DNA from: Candidatus Omnitrophota bacterium
Lineage (GTDB): Bacteria > Omnitrophota > Gorgyraeia > Aquiviventales > Aquiviventaceae
DNA: 7,088 nucleotides
Assembly: GCA_016193195.1 (NCBI GenBank)
Contig: JACPSQ010000026.1
Span: 1 to 7,088, forward strand
Direction: 5' to 3'
The first letter of the stretch is position 1; every line of letters begins with the position of its first letter. Shown here one piece after another: positions 5,018 to 7,088 of the stretch. The notes under the pieces are model-generated. The model was not told the origin of the DNA. It worked only from the letters and a program-made list of their open reading frames with translations, and searched no databases. A program made the translations under genes and the position numbers.

Positions 5018-5554
5018 ATGCGCATCATCGTTGGCATGACAGGCGCTTCGGGCGCCATCTTCGGGGTTGACTTCCTGCGGAGGTGCCCGGGGGAGAAATT
5101 CCTGATCCTGACGAAGTGGGGCCGGTACGTGCTCAAGGAAGAGACCGGCCTCACGGAGCACGTGAAGAAGAGCTTCGCCGACGAGGACCTCGCGGCGCCG
5201 TTCTCGTCCGGCTCCAATCCGTTTGATGCGCTGGTGATTCTTCCATGCTCCATCTCGACGATGGCGAAGATCGCGTGCGGGTTGGGCGATACGCTCCTCA
5301 CGCGCGCGGCACAGGTCGCGCTCAAGGAACGGCGCAGGCTCATCATCTGCCTGCGCGAGACGCCGCTCTCCGCCATCAGCCTCGAGCAGGCGCACCGGCT
5401 CTCGCTCGCCGGGGCGATCGTGATGCCCATCTCGCCGCCCTTCTACCACCGCCCACAGACGATCGAAGGGATGGTGGCGCAATTCAACGACAAGGTTCTG
5501 GGTCTCCTCGGATTTGAAACCACTCTCGCGTGGAAACCCGAAGCGCTCGAGTAA
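5018..5554 (+). CDS. ubiX: Flavin prenyltransferase UbiX
   Basis: UbiX attaches a dimethylallyl group to FMN, forming the prenyl-FMN cofactor that UbiD decarboxylases need. The 178-residue product is close to the usual 180-210. Visible motifs: GMTGASGA (6-13), the FMN-binding N-terminus; PCSISTMAKIACGLGDTLLTRA (from P76), the conserved cofactor and subunit-contact segment; CLRETPLS (111-118), with the conserved Arg-Glu-Thr-Pro; H126 in EQAHRLSLAGA; and PISPPFYHRP (137-146) with the conserved Tyr. The start is secure: GGAGG at 5005-5009 lies 8 bases before ATG 5018, and the motif begins at residue 6. The segment FLRRCPGEKFLILTKWGRYVLKEETG is somewhat shorter than in most UbiX proteins. It precedes ubiD by 86 bp, an expected functional pairing; the gap holds a heptamer hairpin. 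Confidence 0.93.
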   Translation: MRIIVGMTGASGAIFGVDFLRRCPGEKFLILTKWGRYVLKEETGLTEHVKKSFADEDLAAPFSSGSNPFDALVILPCSISTMAKIACGLGDTLLTRAAQVALKERRRLIICLRETPLSAISLEQAHRLSLAGAIVMPISPPFYHRPQTIEGMVAQFNDKVLGLLGFETTLAWKPEALE

Positions 5555-5570
5555 CCTCAAACGCGAGGGG

Positions 5571-5636
5571 ATTTTGGATTTTCGATTTTGGATTTTGGAT
5601 TACACAATCGAAAATCTAAAATCCAAAATCTAAAAT
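5571..5636. repeat. Long AT-rich heptamer hairpin between ubiX and ubiD
   Basis: The left arm (5571-5601) is four units of the type ATTTTGG or ATTTTCG plus ATT. The right arm (5606-5636) is the opposed version, with units such as AATCTAA and AATCCAA. The loop is ACAC (5602-5605). The two 31-nt arms pair with only two C-C mismatches and two G-U pairs in RNA. This AT-rich block stands out in a GC-rich region and ends 4 bases before the ubiD start. No T-run follows, so a classical terminator is not indicated. Confidence 0.9.
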
Positions 5637-5640
5637 ACAC

Positions 5641-7088
5641 ATGCCCGATCTTCAGTCCTTTCTTTCTCTCCTAGAGCGAGAGCGCCAGCTTGCGCGGGTG
5701 CGCGTCGAGGTCGATCCGGAGCTTGAGATCACGGAGATCGCGACGCGTGTCGTGAGAGAACAGGGGCCGGCGCTTCTCTTTGAGCATGTGACAGGCTCGT
5801 CGTTTCCGCTGGCGATCAATATTGTGGGGAGCGAGAGGCGCATCGAGCTTGCGCTTGGTCGCCACCCACAAGAAGTCGGCGCTGAGCTAAAACGGCTCAT
5901 CGAGGCGGCGATGCCGCCGAGGCCCAAGCGACTGCTCGAGGAGTGGCGCACCGTTGGGCGCATCCTGTCGATGCCGCCCAGACGGGTCCGGTGCGCCGCC
6001 TGCCAGGAGATCGAAGAGGCCCCTGACCTCGCGCGGCTGCCCATCATGAAGTGCTGGCCCAAGGACGCCGGGCGGTTCATCACGTGCGGGATGGTGCTGA
6101 CGCACGATCCCCAGACCGACGTGCGCAACCTCGGCATCTACCGGATGCAGGTGATCGGCCAGGATCAGGTGCTCATGCACTGGCAGATCCAAAAAGGGGG
6201 CGGGTTCCACTACTGGAAGGCCGAGCAGCAGGGAAGAGCGCTCGCCGTCTCCGTCATCATCGGGAGCGACCCGATCCTCTACATTGCGTCGGTGGCCCCG
6301 CTCCCTGAAGGGATTGATGAGCTGGCCTTCGCCGGGTTCCTGAGCGGGCGGCGCGTGCCGCTGGTTCTTGGCAAGACGAAAACGACCGTGGCACCGGCCG
6401 ATGCCGAGATTGTCCTCGAAGGGGTCGTCCCGCCTGATGAGCGAAGACCGGAGGGTCCCTTCGGCGATCACTTCGGCCACTACTCGCATCCGGCGCCGTT
6501 TCCCGTGATGTGGGTGCAGGCGATGACGCGCCGCGTTTCCCCGATCTATCTCTCCGCCGTCGTCGGAAAACCGCCGCAGGAGGACCGCTACATCGGCGAC
6601 GCAGTCCAGGAGATGCTCCTCCCCATGATTCGGCTCATCCACCCGGAGCTTCGGGATCTCTGGGCCTACTATGAAGCCGGGTTCCACAGCCTGGCGGTCG
6701 CCTCGGTCGCGGTGCGCTTTGGCAAGGAAGGGATGAAGACGGCCCTCGGCCTCTTGGGGGCCGGCCAAATGGCGCTGACGAAATGCCTGGTCCTGGTCGA
6801 CGCGGACGTGGATGCGCGTGACTTCGAGGCGGTGCTGCGGGCGATCGCAGCGCACTTCGATCCGTCGAGCGACTTCCTCTTGCTTCCCGGCGTGCCTTTT
6901 GATACGCTGGATTTCACCAGCTTCACCCTCAACCTGGGGAGCAAGATGGTGCTCGATGCCACCCGGAGCGGAGCGGCGACGGCGTTCCCCCAGGTTCAAA
7001 TCAGCGAATCCCAAGTCACATCGCTCCATTCCAGAATCCGCGGCTCGCGTTGCCTTGAGGGCGCGTTGCTGGTGGTGCAGGTGGAGGG
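5641..7088 (+). CDS. ubiD: UbiD-family decarboxylase (right end outside window)
   Basis: The frame runs from ATG 5641 to the window edge, 482 residues, close to the full family length (about 480-500), so only a short C-terminus is missing. UbiD enzymes use prenyl-FMN to decarboxylate aromatic or unsaturated acids; here probably the product of the adjacent UbiA. Visible: N163 and R168 in NLGIYRMQV (metal ligand and active-site Arg), HWQIQKGGGFHYWKA (180-194), E227 in PEGIDELAFAGF (metal ligand), and E271 and D276 in EGPFGDHFGHYS, the catalytic acid pair (E277 and E282 in fungal Fdc1). Q184 stands where E. coli UbiD has a His metal ligand. The N-terminus (DLQSFLSLLERERQLARV) starts as the family does, so ATG 5641 is right although no Shine-Dalgarno is present: the sequence upstream is the AT-rich hairpin. 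The sequence resembles the menaquinone-type (futalosine) decarboxylases more than E. coli UbiD, by memory only. Confidence 0.93.
   Translation, partial: MPDLQSFLSLLERERQLARVRVEVDPELEITEIATRVVREQGPALLFEHVTGSSFPLAINIVGSERRIELALGRHPQEVGAELKRLIEAAMPPRPKRLLEEWRTVGRILSMPPRRVRCAACQEIEEAPDLARLPIMKCWPKDAGRFITCGMVLTHDPQTDVRNLGIYRMQVIGQDQVLMHWQIQKGGGFHYWKAEQQGRALAVSVIIGSDPILYIASVAPLPEGIDELAFAGFLSGRRVPLVLGKTKTTVAPADAEIVLEGVVPPDERRPEGPFGDHFGHYSHPAPFPVMWVQAMTRRVSPIYLSAVVGKPPQEDRYIGDAVQEMLLPMIRLIHPELRDLWAYYEAGFHSLAVASVAVRFGKEGMKTALGLLGAGQMALTKCLVLVDADVDARDFEAVLRAIAAHFDPSSDFLLLPGVPFDTLDFTSFTLNLGSKMVLDATRSGAATAFPQVQISESQVTSLHSRIRGSRCLEGALLVVQVE

Noticed and set aside
754..5636. The heptamer arrays as a CRISPR array
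   Set aside because: The units are 7 bp, contiguous and degenerate, with no unique spacers, and no cas gene is present.
5571..5636. The ubiX-ubiD hairpin as a Rho-independent terminator
   Set aside because: The stem is AT-rich with no U-tract after it, and it lies between two functionally linked genes, directly against the second one's start.
5887..7029. A 380-codon open frame on the minus strand opposite ubiD
   Set aside because: It is the low-complexity complement of a strongly conserved UbiD sequence, with no recognisable domain.

Overview
The window is GC-rich, gene-dense bacterial DNA with every supported gene on the + strand. It looks like a chromosomal segment of an uncultivated bacterium. 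High GC, ThyX instead of ThyA, a HemQ-type haem protein, a small exported protein resembling the TIGR04073 family, and low-complexity period-7 repeats between genes would all fit lineages such as Methylomirabilota/NC10 or a high-GC Omnitrophota. No rRNA or other marker is present, so that placement is a guess from memory.

Left part (2-3231): the C-terminal end of a long, divergent FAD-dependent thymidylate synthase (thyX, open at the left edge); a coproheme decarboxylase of the chlorite dismutase family (hemQ); an abutting dienelactone hydrolase family protein with an intact Cys-Asp-His triad; a flavin reductase-like FMN-binding protein; and a small exported protein.

Right part (3265-7088): a possible 31-residue ORF beginning MSCYFR, a UbiA-family prenyltransferase, a Phd/YefM-RelE toxin-antitoxin pair with its own leader, then ubiX and ubiD (ubiD open at the right edge). 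UbiX makes the prenylated FMN that UbiD needs, and UbiA prenylates an aromatic acid that UbiD would decarboxylate. The three together suggest an aromatic-acid prenylation/decarboxylation step of quinone biosynthesis: menaquinone by the futalosine route, or ubiquinone-like. The toxin-antitoxin pair sits between ubiA and ubiX.

The most unusual signal lies between the genes. Four junctions carry short degenerate tandem arrays that all have a 7-bp period but use different heptamers: GATGGRT-type at 754-834 and 2854-2888, ATGAACT-type at 4962-5003, and ATTTTGG-type at 5571-5636. Two are built as opposed arms that can fold into hairpins. A fifth junction (2255-2363) has related 9-bp repeats. Several arrays run up to, or into, the next gene's start codon and take the place of a normal ribosome binding site. 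The abutting or overlapping junctions (hemQ/hydrolase, antitoxin/toxin) have none. No gene-free stretch exceeds 300 bases.
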